Part shown: piece after piece, positions 1-8,627 of the stretch
How the letters are laid out: every line of letters begins with the position of its first letter
How positions within the stretch are numbered: position 1 is the stretch's first letter
Assembly (NCBI RefSeq): GCF_013141695.1
Contig: NZ_WHNY01000005.1
Coordinates: forward strand, 124,001-188,000
Reading direction: 5' to 3'
Origin: Paenibacillus plantarum
Lineage (GTDB): Bacteria > Bacillota > Bacilli > Paenibacillales > NBRC-103111
DNA length: 64,000 nucleotides
The notes under the pieces: model-generated
The model's database searches: none
Seen by the model: the letters and a program-made list of their open reading frames with translations, nothing else
What the model was told of the DNA's origin: nothing
Translations under genes and position numbers: made by a program

Positions 1-2
1 AG

Positions 3-2471
3 GCTGCATGGGCGTTTATGGCATACGCTCACAATGAGGAGTGCTTCATGCCGGTGTTGAATATGCTCGCCGGACATCCTAACTTCCTCGTCGACGTGAA
101 AAGCGTCCCTGCTCTAATGGCCGCGCTGTTTCCCGCTCATCCCGACGCGCGCTGCTGGAAGGACGATTTCGAACGGGCAATGGCGCTGAACGCGAAGTAC
201 CATGTTCGGCCCGACGTACCTTCCTGGGGAGCTAAGGGAGGGAGACATACGGAAAATTTGGCTTGTTACACACTCTATAACTTGAAAGCAATGTTGTATC
301 CAGTTATGGCGATTCAGCGGGTATGGGGAGAGCATGCGGTCGCTTATCCGAATTACGCCAAGTGGTTATCATGGCTGCTGAATGCGCTGACAGCCCCGGT
401 CGAAGGTGCGCGTCACGTACCGCCGCAAGGAGCTCACGCTGGCGGACACGTCGACGATTATGCTGCGCCGCTGACACTGCGCACAGCCGCGTTCGGCTTG
501 CAGTCCATTGAGCCACTACTGGCCGAGCATCTGCTCCATGTAAGCCCGGCCGATGCGCGGGGCTACGCGGAGCGCGAGCCTAATACGGATATTTGGCGGG
601 GCGCAGACGATGCGCCGCACGACGGCAACACGGGCACGCGGCCGACGCTCCGCTCGGCGACATACACCGGTTACGGCTTCATCATGCGTGCTGCAGTTGG
701 CGAACCAGTGGAAGCTTCCGTGCACCTGCAGCAGATTGACGAAGGTCCGAATTACCGCTGGGGGCGCTCGGGACAAGGTGGCTGCGGCGTCATCACCTAC
801 TACACAGATGGCAAGCGACTCAGCTTCAACCGCAAGGAGGATGTCGGCGACGACAATATGGGCGACGTGCAGGCTTGTTGTAATTTTGGCGTCCTGTACG
901 GGCACGAGTTTCGTAGCGTCGGGCGCGGTGAGTTGACCGAGCCACTGCTCGATCTCGGTTTTGCCCAATTCTCTCAGGTGATGGCGGGCCCCTACGCTAG
1001 CCCGGCTTATCATTCGCGCAGCGTGCTGATGTCCGGGAGCGATTATATTCTCGTCTACGATCAGGTCGGCGACATGCGGGTGAGGGGGAGGTTTGCCTGG
1101 TTCGTGCAGGAGAGCGACACTTTCCCGACGATATGCCAGCTGAAGCCGGGCGTACCCGGTTATGACGTCGCTCCCGGCATTCCGGCTGAGCTTGGGCCGG
1201 GTGCTTATCGTAACGTCAACGACGAGTCGAAGGGGAAATATTACGACGGGAATGGCCACTTCCTGACGCTCGTTTCTCCTCACCGAAAAGGCGATTACGG
1301 CTACTTGCTGGGCGTTGAAGCGACAGCGTATGGAGCTGTTGTGACGCTCAACGACCGACGCGACTTCGTGTTCCGTGATGAAGCTGCCATTTCGTTCGAT
1401 GAAGGCGGCGTTTCATTCGTTGGCCATGCAGGTATTGTTCGGCTGTACAGCGCGGAGAAAGCGGAAGCGGCGCTGTTCGTTGGCTCGTGTATCGGCGCCG
1501 CTGGCGTTGTCTTAGAGGTAGCTGATATTGCCGATGAATCGACTGATGAGCTGCGACCTACAGGTCTATCCTTCGTCCGCAATGGTACAGAGCTTAGGGG
1601 CGGGTATGCTGGCGGGGGGGCCATCATGACGCTGACCTTGCCGGAACCGCTTCACAGTACAGCGTATCGACTATACGTCGATGGCGTTTTGCTAGAGCCG
1701 CAGGGTGCAAATGGGGGGAACGTCTCTTTCCGCCTGCCGGCAGGGAGCGGGAAGTGGGAATGGACGGATCAGTTGCCGATACCGGCAGCTGTGCAAGTAG
1801 CAGGTTACCGGGCCGCGTCAGGCTTGGCTGATCTGATTTGGGAGCCGGCTGCAGGGGCAGAGAGTTACGAGATCGCCGTTAGCGATAATGGCGGCGCGAA
1901 TTGGACTGTCGCGGTGTCGGGCATCTCCGGCGAGTCGGACTCGGAGCTTCCATTGCACTGGCGGCTTGCCGGGACGAACGGCACAAAGCGCCATGTGCGA
2001 ATAAGGGCTGTCAACCGCGACCGAAAGGGGCCATGGAGCGATGATTATCCCGTATACTTTACGGGGGAACCTCCGCAACGAACGGACGGTCTGCGAGTTG
2101 CGCGAACAAAACGAGGCTTCCGGTTGACGTGGGGCTGGCAACTCGGGGCAACTGGCTATAGGTTGTACCGTCGCGCGCGCGACGAAGGTGACTTTGACGT
2201 CGTCTATGAAGGTAAGTTACCCGCATACGACGATGAGACCGCCGATCCGGCGTGTGTCTATGAATACTGCGTCGCCGCTTGCAACGGCAATGGTGAGGGG
2301 CAAGCTTCACCGCCTAGGGACACGGCGCCTGACGGTCTGGCCGATTGGGACCCGCGGCCGGACGAACCGTTCCGCCGTTACACGCGCAGTCACGAATACG
2401 GTTATAACGGGTTTGACCATTGGTCTAACGATAGTAAGCTGGTGCTTTCCTACCCGGGGGCGGATGAATGA
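3..2471 (+). CDS. Large heparinase II/III-like protein with C-terminal fibronectin III domains, 5' partial
   Basis: The reading frame is open to the left edge, so the N-terminus lies outside the window; at least 822 residues are visible. The first ~170 residues look like the end of an alpha/alpha-toroid. The middle (HSRSVLMSGSDYILVYDQV and around) resembles the beta-sandwich of heparinase II/III-type polysaccharide lyases. From about residue 590 (counting from the ATG at 18) there are two Fn3-like beta-sandwich modules. A role in cleaving or binding a uronic-acid polysaccharide is inference; I see no certain catalytic motif. GC is clearly higher than in the following genes. It is followed closely by an esterase gene on the same strand, suggesting co-transcription. 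Other lyase or non-enzymatic surface roles are possible. Confidence 0.55.
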   Translation, partial: AAWAFMAYAHNEECFMPVLNMLAGHPNFLVDVKSVPALMAALFPAHPDARCWKDDFERAMALNAKYHVRPDVPSWGAKGGRHTENLACYTLYNLKAMLYPVMAIQRVWGEHAVAYPNYAKWLSWLLNALTAPVEGARHVPPQGAHAGGHVDDYAAPLTLRTAAFGLQSIEPLLAEHLLHVSPADARGYAEREPNTDIWRGADDAPHDGNTGTRPTLRSATYTGYGFIMRAAVGEPVEASVHLQQIDEGPNYRWGRSGQGGCGVITYYTDGKRLSFNRKEDVGDDNMGDVQACCNFGVLYGHEFRSVGRGELTEPLLDLGFAQFSQVMAGPYASPAYHSRSVLMSGSDYILVYDQVGDMRVRGRFAWFVQESDTFPTICQLKPGVPGYDVAPGIPAELGPGAYRNVNDESKGKYYDGNGHFLTLVSPHRKGDYGYLLGVEATAYGAVVTLNDRRDFVFRDEAAISFDEGGVSFVGHAGIVRLYSAEKAEAALFVGSCIGAAGVVLEVADIADESTDELRPTGLSFVRNGTELRGGYAGGGAIMTLTLPEPLHSTAYRLYVDGVLLEPQGANGGNVSFRLPAGSGKWEWTDQLPIPAAVQVAGYRAASGLADLIWEPAAGAESYEIAVSDNGGANWTVAVSGISGESDSELPLHWRLAGTNGTKRHVRIRAVNRDRKGPWSDDYPVYFTGEPPQRTDGLRVARTKRGFRLTWGWQLGATGYRLYRRARDEGDFDVVYEGKLPAYDDETADPACVYEYCVAACNGNGEGQASPPRDTAPDGLADWDPRPDEPFRRYTRSHEYGYNGFDHWSNDSKLVLSYPGADE

Positions 2472-2514
2472 TAGCGCCATTCTAGGCGGTGGAAAAGGAG
2501 ATGAGCTAACATCC

Positions 2515-3384
2515 ATGGATATGGGCTCCCCATATGAAACGATTGTTTATAAAGAAGCGGCTGGGTATCAGCTTCGGCTGTTGGTATGCCGGCCGGACGA
2601 GTGGAGCGCTGCTGACGCAAGGTCAGCCGTCGTCTGGATTCACGGCGGTGGCTGGCGGGGGGGACGGCCGGAAATGCTGCTGCGCCATTGCCGTTTGTTT
2701 GCAGCACGCGGCGCGGTGACGTTTAGCGTTGAATACCGGCTCATGACGAATGAAGGACATGATGTGGAGTCGGGAAAGGCGCATGGCGTAGAAACGTGCA
2801 TCGAAGATTGTCGCTCGGCAATGCGCTTTATACGCCTCCATGCGGCTGAACTTGGTATTAATCCAAACCGAATCGCGGTTGTCGGCGACTCCGCCGGCGG
2901 CCATCTGGCGTTGAGCCTCGCCACGATTGATTGCTATGATGCCCCCGGTGAAGATACTTCCGTAACAGCAATGGCAAATGCTGTCGTGAACTGCAATGGC
3001 ATCGTCGATTTTACTGGCCGTTGGAAAGCGGCAGTACCAGTTGTCGATGTTGAGAAAGTCGGTGGAGACCCGGTGCGGGCCTGGATGATACGCCACGAGC
3101 AGGCAAAGGCGCTGTCTCCGCTGAATCACGTGAGCGCAGGCCAGCCGCCGATGCTGATTATGCAAGGCTTGCTGGACGTAACCGTCGTGCCCGAGGAGGC
3201 GGTACGCTTCTACGAAGCGTATACAGAGGCGGGCAACGAGGCTGAACTCGTGCTGTATCCTCATCTAGCCCATGCGTTCGTCCTTTTCGATTACAAGACG
3301 GAAGAGAAGGAAGTGCTGAAAGTCATTGCCCGCATTGACCAATTTTTAACTCGATATGACTATTTGCCGGCTCCCGTTCTGTAA
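2515..3384 (+). CDS. Alpha/beta hydrolase (esterase/lipase, BD-FAE-like)
   Basis: A 289-residue serine esterase of the hormone-sensitive-lipase-like group. The oxyanion-hole motif HGGGW is at residues 43-47, and the nucleophile elbow GDSAGG puts Ser126 in place. The acid is the Asp in GLLDVTVV and the base the His in HLAHAF near the C-terminus, so the triad is complete. It probably deacylates sugar or aryl esters; the substrate is unknown. I chose the ATG at 2515 because AAAGGAG lies at 2494-2500. An in-frame ATG at 2464 overlapping the upstream stop would add 17 residues without homologous character. It follows the partial lyase-like gene, and deacetylation of the same polysaccharide is a plausible inference. 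Confidence 0.85.
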   Translation: MDMGSPYETIVYKEAAGYQLRLLVCRPDEWSAADARSAVVWIHGGGWRGGRPEMLLRHCRLFAARGAVTFSVEYRLMTNEGHDVESGKAHGVETCIEDCRSAMRFIRLHAAELGINPNRIAVVGDSAGGHLALSLATIDCYDAPGEDTSVTAMANAVVNCNGIVDFTGRWKAAVPVVDVEKVGGDPVRAWMIRHEQAKALSPLNHVSAGQPPMLIMQGLLDVTVVPEEAVRFYEAYTEAGNEAELVLYPHLAHAFVLFDYKTEEKEVLKVIARIDQFLTRYDYLPAPVL

Positions 3385-3469
3385 GCCGTGTAGGAAAGGT
3401 GAAAACCAACTTAATTATATTAAAAAATTTGAAGACTAAACTAACACAGGAGCGATAGCTCAATGAATT

Positions 3470-3505
3470 AAAACGGGATCTGCAGCTGCGGATCCCGTTT
3501 TAATT
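3470..3505. terminator. Rho-independent terminator after the esterase gene
   Basis: Perfect 11-bp stem AAAACGGGATC / GATCCCGTTTT around a 10-base loop. The symmetric A and T tracts would let it work on either strand. Confidence 0.8.
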
Positions 3506-3569
3506 GTTATTCTGGAAGGTATCACATTATTGCAGAGGGTACTTTGAAGCATTTCCTTGCAGTTGGGGC

Positions 3570-3620
3570 AAAAAACGCCCTCAATTTGGCCGCTTGTGCT
3601 CAAATAATGGCGTTTTTTTA
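3570..3620. terminator. Terminator for the XRE-cupin gene (long loop)
   Basis: AAAAAACGCC at 3570-3579 pairs with GGCGTTTTTT at 3609-3618 across a ~29-base loop. It lies just past the stop of the minus-strand regulator, so it most likely ends that transcript. Confidence 0.5.
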
Positions 3621-3630
3621 GTTTACACTT

Positions 3631-4182
3631 TTATATAAGATCTCGTCCGCTATCACTTTCTGTATAGATCGATATAAGTACGATTGCCGTCTCTTCCCCT
3701 ATATTTCTTACCAAATGGGGTGTGCATGCGTTCCAACTGAACGAATCGCCCTCTCCGAATTCAGCCCCATCCTCTCCCTGCTCTGCGTAAATGCTGCCTT
3801 TAATAACTAAATGGACCTCTTCACCTTCATGTGCATGAGGTGTATCTCCTGTAGAGGCTCCGGGGGGGAGCTCTACAAGCATCATTCTAACGTTTTTCGT
3901 AGAGCTCAGGTGCTCCACCTTCAGAAATTCGGAGCCGCTTGTTGTGGTTCTTCGTTCATTCTTTCGAACAATATTCATTCGATCTTCTTTCTTTAGAAGC
4001 AAATAAGCTAATGGCACATTCAAAGCCTGCGCTATATGTTCCAACGTTGCTATAGAGGGGGAAGTTTTATTAGTTTCAACCTGACTCATGAAGCCTTGGG
4101 ACAAGCCGGTTTCTTCGCAAATTTGAGCGATGGTGATATTTTTTCTCTTCCGAATCGCTCGAATAGTTGAGCCGATATCCAT
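3631..4182 (-). CDS. XRE-family regulator with C-terminal cupin
   Basis: 183 residues. An N-terminal helix-turn-helix (about residues 7-60, with a recognition region LSQGFMSQVETNKTSPS) is followed by a small cupin barrel (about 100-175, with HAHEGEEVHLVIKG and a final HLV strand). This is the PuuR/SutR-like architecture, in which the cupin senses a small ligand or metal. It is transcribed divergently from the DoxX-esterase-dioxygenase operon. A 14-bp sequence is mirrored at the two promoters, so it probably controls that operon and itself. The ligand is unknown; a catechol or quinone would fit the neighbours. Confidence 0.85.
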   Translation of the reverse strand: MDIGSTIRAIRKRKNITIAQICEETGLSQGFMSQVETNKTSPSIATLEHIAQALNVPLAYLLLKKEDRMNIVRKNERRTTTSGSEFLKVEHLSSTKNVRMMLVELPPGASTGDTPHAHEGEEVHLVIKGSIYAEQGEDGAEFGEGDSFSWNACTPHLVRNIGEETAIVLISIYTESDSGRDLI

Positions 4183-4197
4183 CCTAATGCACTCCTT

Positions 4198-4309
4198 AAA
4201 TATTAGTAATAAGAATTATAATTTCATATTAGCAATTTTCGTATTGACAAGTCAATGAATTCTGCATTAAATTAGTTATATAAACTTTATTTCTTTATTA
4301 CTAATATTT
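4198..4309. promoter_or_regulatory. Divergent promoter region with mirrored 14-bp operator-like sequence
   Basis: AATATTAGTAATAA begins at 4199 and its exact reverse complement TTATTACTAATATT ends at 4308; each has GAA or AGAA attached on the inner side. One copy touches the leader of the XRE-cupin gene, the other the leader of the doxX gene. Between them TTGACA (4244-4249) with TAAATT (4267-4272), 17-bp spacing, gives a rightward sigma-A-type promoter. Binding by the adjacent regulator is inferred. Confidence 0.6.
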
Positions 4310-4328
4310 TATGAAGGGGAGATTACGA

Positions 4329-4727
4329 ATGACGAAAACAGCAGTTATTTCAATCATTATGCGTGTGGTGATAGGAATCATATTTATAATGCATGGAATC
4401 GACAAACTTCAAATGGGACTCAGCAATGTTGAGGCGTGGTTTAGCTCGATCGGTATACCGGGATTTGTAGCTTATTTCGTAGCAATACTTGAACTTGTCG
4501 GCGGTATTATGCTGATTGTGGGATTGTTTACTCGTTATGTATCTGGCTTGTTTGTAATTATGTTAATGGGTGCAATTGTAACAACGAAGCTTTCGGTAGG
4601 ACTTCTGGGAGATGGGCAAATGGCTGGTTATGAATTGGATCTTGGATTTATGTTGGTTTTGTTGTATCTGGTTGTTGGTGAGCAATCGACGCTCTCAGTC
4701 GACCGTCTTATTATGAACAAACGCTGA
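4329..4727 (+). CDS. DoxX-family membrane protein (MhqP/YdfP-like)
   Basis: 132 residues, four predicted membrane helices, with the DoxX signature near the N-terminus (RVVIGIIFIMHGIDKL) and a glycine-rich second helix (ELVGGIMLIVGLF). The ATG at 4329 has AGGGGAG 8 bases upstream; the ATG at 4311 lacks a ribosome site. In Bacillus, DoxX proteins of this size (MhqP, CatD) sit beside esterase or dioxygenase genes and respond to quinones and thiol-reactive electrophiles. Here the next two genes are such an esterase and a ring-opening dioxygenase, so a quinone/catechol-protection role is likely. Confidence 0.8.
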   Translation: MTKTAVISIIMRVVIGIIFIMHGIDKLQMGLSNVEAWFSSIGIPGFVAYFVAILELVGGIMLIVGLFTRYVSGLFVIMLMGAIVTTKLSVGLLGDGQMAGYELDLGFMLVLLYLVVGEQSTLSVDRLIMNKR

Positions 4728-4755
4728 GCATAACTTACAATTAAGGGGAATCATT

Positions 4756-5415
4756 ATGAAACCATTTTATCAATATGACATTCATTTACCGCTCAATATG
4801 GACCCGGACAAGAAATATCCAGTCGTCTTTACCCTGCATGGCAAAGGCTCCAATGAAAAAAATATGTTCGGTCTGGTCGCTCCGTTGGCAGATGATTTCA
4901 TCATCATTGGTATCCGTGGCAACCTACTACTTGGCTCAGGATATCAGTATTATGATTTGAAAAGCCTAGGCAATCCCATCCGTGAGATGTTTGATGAAGC
5001 GGCAAAACAACTCGAAGCTTTCATTTATTATGCGACAGAAAAGTATCCGATTGATCCAGGCAAACGCTATCTACTGGGCTTTAGCCAAGGCGCGATCCTG
5101 TCGATGACACTAGCACTTACGATGGGAGAGGAGCTGAAGGGAATTGTTTCCCTGAACGGGTACGTTCCTGACTTTGTGAAGACAGAGTATCCGCTCCGAA
5201 GTGTGAAGGATGTATCGGTATTTATTTCACATGGCGAGTATGATTCCGTATTCCCAGTTCGGATCGGTCATGAGACGGCGTCATATTTCAAGAATCTAGC
5301 GCCGCGCCTAACATTTAATCTATATCCTACCGACCACGGCGTTTCGGAAGAGAACCAAATTGATTTTCTGAATTGGCTTATGCAAGATACTGGTTTGACT
5401 ACAACTAAGGAGTGA
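4756..5415 (+). CDS. Carboxylesterase/phospholipase-family hydrolase (MhqD-like)
   Basis: 219 residues of the PF02230-type alpha/beta hydrolase family. Visible are the oxyanion segment FTLHGKGSNE, the nucleophile elbow GFSQGA, the acid in HGEYDSVFPV and the base in PTDHGVS; the set is complete. AGGGG precedes the ATG at good spacing. MhqD of Bacillus subtilis is a family member induced by methyl-hydroquinone together with a DoxX protein and dioxygenases, and the order here (DoxX, hydrolase, extradiol dioxygenase) matches that theme. The substrate is unproven. Confidence 0.8.
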   Translation: MKPFYQYDIHLPLNMDPDKKYPVVFTLHGKGSNEKNMFGLVAPLADDFIIIGIRGNLLLGSGYQYYDLKSLGNPIREMFDEAAKQLEAFIYYATEKYPIDPGKRYLLGFSQGAILSMTLALTMGEELKGIVSLNGYVPDFVKTEYPLRSVKDVSVFISHGEYDSVFPVRIGHETASYFKNLAPRLTFNLYPTDHGVSEENQIDFLNWLMQDTGLTTTKE

Positions 5416-5423
5416 GAAGCGAT

Positions 5424-6194
5424 ATGATGCCTTCCTATTTTTTCGCGCATGGCGCACCGTCGATCGTGCTTGAGGATAACGAATATACACAATTGCTTAA
5501 AAAATTTAAGGACAATAACCCTAGACCGAAAGCAATCGTGCTCTTTAGCGCTCACTGGGAAGAGTCGGTACAGGCGGTCAGCGCTGCTGAGACGTATGAA
5601 ACCATCTATGATTTTGGCGGGTTTCAGGATGAACTTTATACGATGACCTACCCGGCTAAAAGCGATCGTTCACTAAGCGAGCATGTTCGAGCGCTGTTTG
5701 AAAAACAAGGCATTCAGAGTGTTCTCAATGAGAGTAGAGGACTTGATCACGGAGCTTGGGCGGTTTTGAAGCTGCTGTATCCGGAGGCGGATATCCCGGT
5801 TGTCGCTTTATCCGTGAATCGTCATCTGAGTAACGAGCAGCAGTATCAGATCGGCAAAGCGCTGGGGGAACTTAGGGAACAAGATGTTCTCATTATTGGA
5901 AGCGGAGGAACCGTTCATAATTTAAGAAGATTGAATTGGCAGTCTGAAGGAAACGACGATTGGGCTGAGCAGTTCGATAACTGGCTTCAGAATAAGCTTG
6001 AGTCATGGGATACAGAAGCGTTATTTCAATATCAAGAGCTAGCTCCCAATGCCCAAGCAGCCGTGCCAACGAGCGAACATTTTATTCCGCTGTTACTTGC
6101 AATGGGATCCGGGGACTCCAATCGTCAGGCAAAGCTGCTTCATCGCAGTTACCAATACGGCAACCTAAGCTTAAGCTGTTGGCAATTTAGCTAA
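5424..6194 (+). CDS. Extradiol aromatic ring-opening dioxygenase, DODA/LigB family
   Basis: 256 residues. Iron-ligand regions of the class III extradiol dioxygenases are visible: FAHGAPSIVL at the N-terminus, LFSAHWEE near residue 40 and GSGGTVHNL near 160. The family opens catecholic rings such as 4,5-DOPA or homoprotocatechuate. I start at ATG 5424, 11 bases after AAGGAG; a GTG at 5412 overlaps the previous stop and is less likely. Position third in the operon, after DoxX and an MhqD-like hydrolase, suggests catechol or quinone detoxification rather than growth on aromatics, since no other catabolic genes follow. Confidence 0.85.
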   Translation: MMPSYFFAHGAPSIVLEDNEYTQLLKKFKDNNPRPKAIVLFSAHWEESVQAVSAAETYETIYDFGGFQDELYTMTYPAKSDRSLSEHVRALFEKQGIQSVLNESRGLDHGAWAVLKLLYPEADIPVVALSVNRHLSNEQQYQIGKALGELREQDVLIIGSGGTVHNLRRLNWQSEGNDDWAEQFDNWLQNKLESWDTEALFQYQELAPNAQAAVPTSEHFIPLLLAMGSGDSNRQAKLLHRSYQYGNLSLSCWQFS

Positions 6195-6222
6195 TGAAGC
6201 TAAATGAAAGAGGCCGGATCGG

Positions 6223-7584
6223 ATGAAATCCGCAGGCAAAGCGGCAATGGAGAGGATGATTATTTTCTCCATTGCCGCGGTTTATATTGTTCAGCAACTG
6301 ACGCAACTGGAGATGCTAACTCCTGTGCTGGGAAGCCTTGTCTTTTTGGCAATCGCACTATTGTTGCCGAATCTTAAGGGGGTAACTTTCTGGCTTACAG
6401 TATCCTTTATGGTTGTCGGAATTCTCCTCATGTTGTTTCAAAAAGTGGAGACTTCTGTTTGGTTTGAGTCAGCGGGAATCAACGTGACGATCGTAACGCT
6501 TTTTCTATTCGCGCCGTTGTTCGGGATTCCAGTCCGGATTCCCGAATACGTCGAAGCGCTGAAGCGTTTCTACGAAGAAAATTTTCGCAGCAAAGCAGCT
6601 TTATTCATAGGAACGCAGTTTCTTACACAAATTATGGGTGTGTTTATCAACGTCGGTTCGATTCCTGTCGTATATCAAATGGTTTTTGTTAAGCCGCAAC
6701 CCGGTATGTCTCGGCTGCTTACCAATGCATTAAACAGGGGATTCGCGGGGGCGATACTATGGTCACCGTATTTTGCTGCGATGACGCTTGTGACATCGGC
6801 GCTTGAGTTGTCTTGGTCTTCCGTTCTTCCTTATATGCTCGGTTTAGCTGTCCTAAGTCTTGTCGTAAGTTTGGCGGTCGATTTCCGAGAGCTACGGGCG
6901 GCTGAAACGGAGCCACCTCAACAGGAAATGGCTGAGAAGCAGGGTAGTGCGGTGTTTCCGAAAGGGCTTGGCATATATTTAATATCCGCAATAATTGCCA
7001 TATTGATATTGGAACGGTTAGTCCAGTTGCCAATGGTGTTGTTAATTTGTATGGCAGCGGTATTATTTCCGCTAATTTGGTGCATGGCTAAGGGAGCGAT
7101 GCCCGTATACAGACAAGGGTTGAAGAATCATATTACCGTTACGCTACCCGCCTTGCAGAAGGAAATCACACTATTTTTGGCTGCCGGCTTTTTCAGCGGC
7201 TCAATTGGCGCAACCCGTTTCGGCTCCTCAATTCCGGCAATGCTCGAGCAAATACCACTGTCGGTAACCATAACATTCTCGCTATTCACGGTTGTTCTCA
7301 TTGCGGGATCATCGTTAATTGGTCTTCACCCGATTGTGCCGGTAACCATTCTTGCAGGCGGCATTGATCCGGTGAGCGTGCAGATAAGTCCGTTGTATTT
7401 CGGAGTGCTGCTGCTCGGAAGCTGGAGCTTGTCCAATCCCATATCACCAGCCTCGGCCGTGAACAATTTACTGGCGGGTTTGTTTAAGAAGCCGGTGTTT
7501 GAGGTGGCTGCGCCAAATTACAAATTCGCAGGCTGTATGGCAATCGTGCTCATTATTTATTTGATGGTTGTGTTAGGGAATTAA
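6223..7584 (+). CDS. Polytopic membrane protein, probable permease
   Basis: 453 residues with about 11-12 hydrophobic helices, split by a charged cytoplasmic loop around residues 220-245. The repeated small-residue helices and the re-entrant-like segments near NVGSIPVVYQM and the C-terminal SNPISPASAVNNLLAG resemble ion-transporter-superfamily or tripartite-type permeases. I cannot name a family with certainty. It follows the dioxygenase by 28 bases on the same strand and precedes a GTP cyclohydrolase gene, so it is probably part of the same operon and could export or import an aromatic or organic-acid compound. Confidence 0.6.
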   Translation: MKSAGKAAMERMIIFSIAAVYIVQQLTQLEMLTPVLGSLVFLAIALLLPNLKGVTFWLTVSFMVVGILLMLFQKVETSVWFESAGINVTIVTLFLFAPLFGIPVRIPEYVEALKRFYEENFRSKAALFIGTQFLTQIMGVFINVGSIPVVYQMVFVKPQPGMSRLLTNALNRGFAGAILWSPYFAAMTLVTSALELSWSSVLPYMLGLAVLSLVVSLAVDFRELRAAETEPPQQEMAEKQGSAVFPKGLGIYLISAIIAILILERLVQLPMVLLICMAAVLFPLIWCMAKGAMPVYRQGLKNHITVTLPALQKEITLFLAAGFFSGSIGATRFGSSIPAMLEQIPLSVTITFSLFTVVLIAGSSLIGLHPIVPVTILAGGIDPVSVQISPLYFGVLLLGSWSLSNPISPASAVNNLLAGLFKKPVFEVAAPNYKFAGCMAIVLIIYLMVVLGN

Positions 7585-7643
7585 GAAAGATAGATGATCA
7601 TGTGTCGGAAATCCCAATTGCAAATTGAAAAGGAGAAGTATCC

Positions 7644-8405
7644 ATGCCAGTGGCTCAAAGATTTGATCCTAAAGTGATTTCACTTCTACAAGAGAAAATA
7701 AAACTGATCAAAAAGGGCGAAGGGGCGGTATATCTTGTCGGACCCATTAAGCTGCCGGTTAACTTATTTGGGGAGACCATCCAGTTTAATTGGTACTGCT
7801 GGCTCAATTGCAATGAAGTGACGGAAGACTTTGAGCGTATTGTCGCCAAATTATCTGCTGCTAATTTAGCGGAATATCAACAATCGAGTGTACTTGTTCA
7901 TGGAGATTTTCAACATTCAGATCATGCCTTGATTCGGTTTCACTCCATCTGTCATACCGGAGATATTTTTGGCAGTAAGCGATGTGACTGTGGATATCAG
8001 CTTCATCAGTCGTTGAAACATATTGCCGATCATGGAAGCGGCGCGTTATTTTATCTGGCTAATCATGAAGGACGAGGTATCGGGCTCTTCAGCAAAGCGC
8101 TTGCCTATATTTTACAAGAAAACGGATATGATACCGTGGATGCCAATCTTCAGCTTGGTTTTGTGGATGATTCACGTGATTATAGCGACGCTATTAAGGT
8201 GTTAAAAGCACTTCGAACGAAGCCGGTCACTCTGATCACAAATAATCCCAAAAAATTAGATGCGCTTAGTAAAGCGGGTCTGGATGTAGAGGATCGCGTG
8301 CAGCTTTGGGGAGATGTCTCCGAGTATAACGAGAAGTATTTGAAAACGAAAATCGATCGGTCCGGGCACTTGAATGGAGACGAAGGCTGTTGTAATAATG
8401 ACTGA
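7644..8405 (+). CDS. ribA: GTP cyclohydrolase II, stand-alone form
   Basis: 253 residues. The zinc cysteines Cys103, Cys114 and Cys116 (HSICHTGDIFGSKRCDCG) keep the spacing of the family, and the catalytic loop EGRGIGL is at 142-148, followed by the VDANLQLGF segment. The enzyme opens GTP to start riboflavin synthesis. There is an extra ~50-residue N-terminus and no fused DHBP synthase (RibB), unlike the usual Bacillus RibBA. Its place at the end of the catechol/quinone-type operon, away from other rib genes, suggests a specialised flavin supply or a different pterin-like product; this is inference. AAAAGGAG precedes the ATG. Confidence 0.85.
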   Translation: MPVAQRFDPKVISLLQEKIKLIKKGEGAVYLVGPIKLPVNLFGETIQFNWYCWLNCNEVTEDFERIVAKLSAANLAEYQQSSVLVHGDFQHSDHALIRFHSICHTGDIFGSKRCDCGYQLHQSLKHIADHGSGALFYLANHEGRGIGLFSKALAYILQENGYDTVDANLQLGFVDDSRDYSDAIKVLKALRTKPVTLITNNPKKLDALSKAGLDVEDRVQLWGDVSEYNEKYLKTKIDRSGHLNGDEGCCNND

Positions 8406-8457
8406 CCACAGGTTAGACAATTCCGAATATGTTTGTTGGATCTGTCATTGCTCAAAC

Positions 8458-8508
8458 ACAAAAAGAATGATCCCCCTCAAATCGAAGGAGGATCATTCTT
8501 TTTGTCGT
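8458..8508. terminator. Rho-independent terminator after ribA
   Basis: Perfect 16-bp stem: ACAAAAAGAATGATCC (8458-8473) with GGATCATTCTTTTTGT (8490-8505), T-rich on the 3' side. It closes the operon that starts with doxX. Confidence 0.85.
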
Positions 8509-8552
8509 TAGACTAGCAGCAGCAAGCAGAAGAAGTAGCCGTTTTTAATCAG

Positions 8553-8619
8553 TTGACAAAAAATCCTTCCTCCCGTATTATTTAAACAGTTGTTTTAAAT
8601 GATTGTTTAATAAAAGGAG
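8553..8619 (+). promoter_or_regulatory. Sigma-A promoter with overlapping TetR-type operator
   Basis: TTGACA (8553-8558), a 17-bp spacer, then TATTAT (8576-8581). Immediately downstream is an inverted repeat TTAAACA (8582-8588) / TGTTTAA (8604-8610), well placed to block transcription. The ribosome site AAAAGGAG follows at 8612-8619. The TetR gene two steps down the operon is the obvious candidate to bind here. Confidence 0.75.
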
Positions 8620-8627
8620 TGGTACAA

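Noticed and set aside
516..1283. Long minus-strand frame (255 codons) antisense to the lyase-like gene
   Set aside because: Typical shadow frame in GC-rich DNA; no motif or ribosome site.
2188..2514. Extended start of the esterase gene inside the lyase-like gene
   Set aside because: The extra residues do not resemble an esterase N-terminus and overlap the upstream coding sequence in another frame.
2623..3264. Minus-strand frame antisense to the esterase
   Set aside because: The plus strand encodes a complete esterase with its triad; this frame is its shadow.
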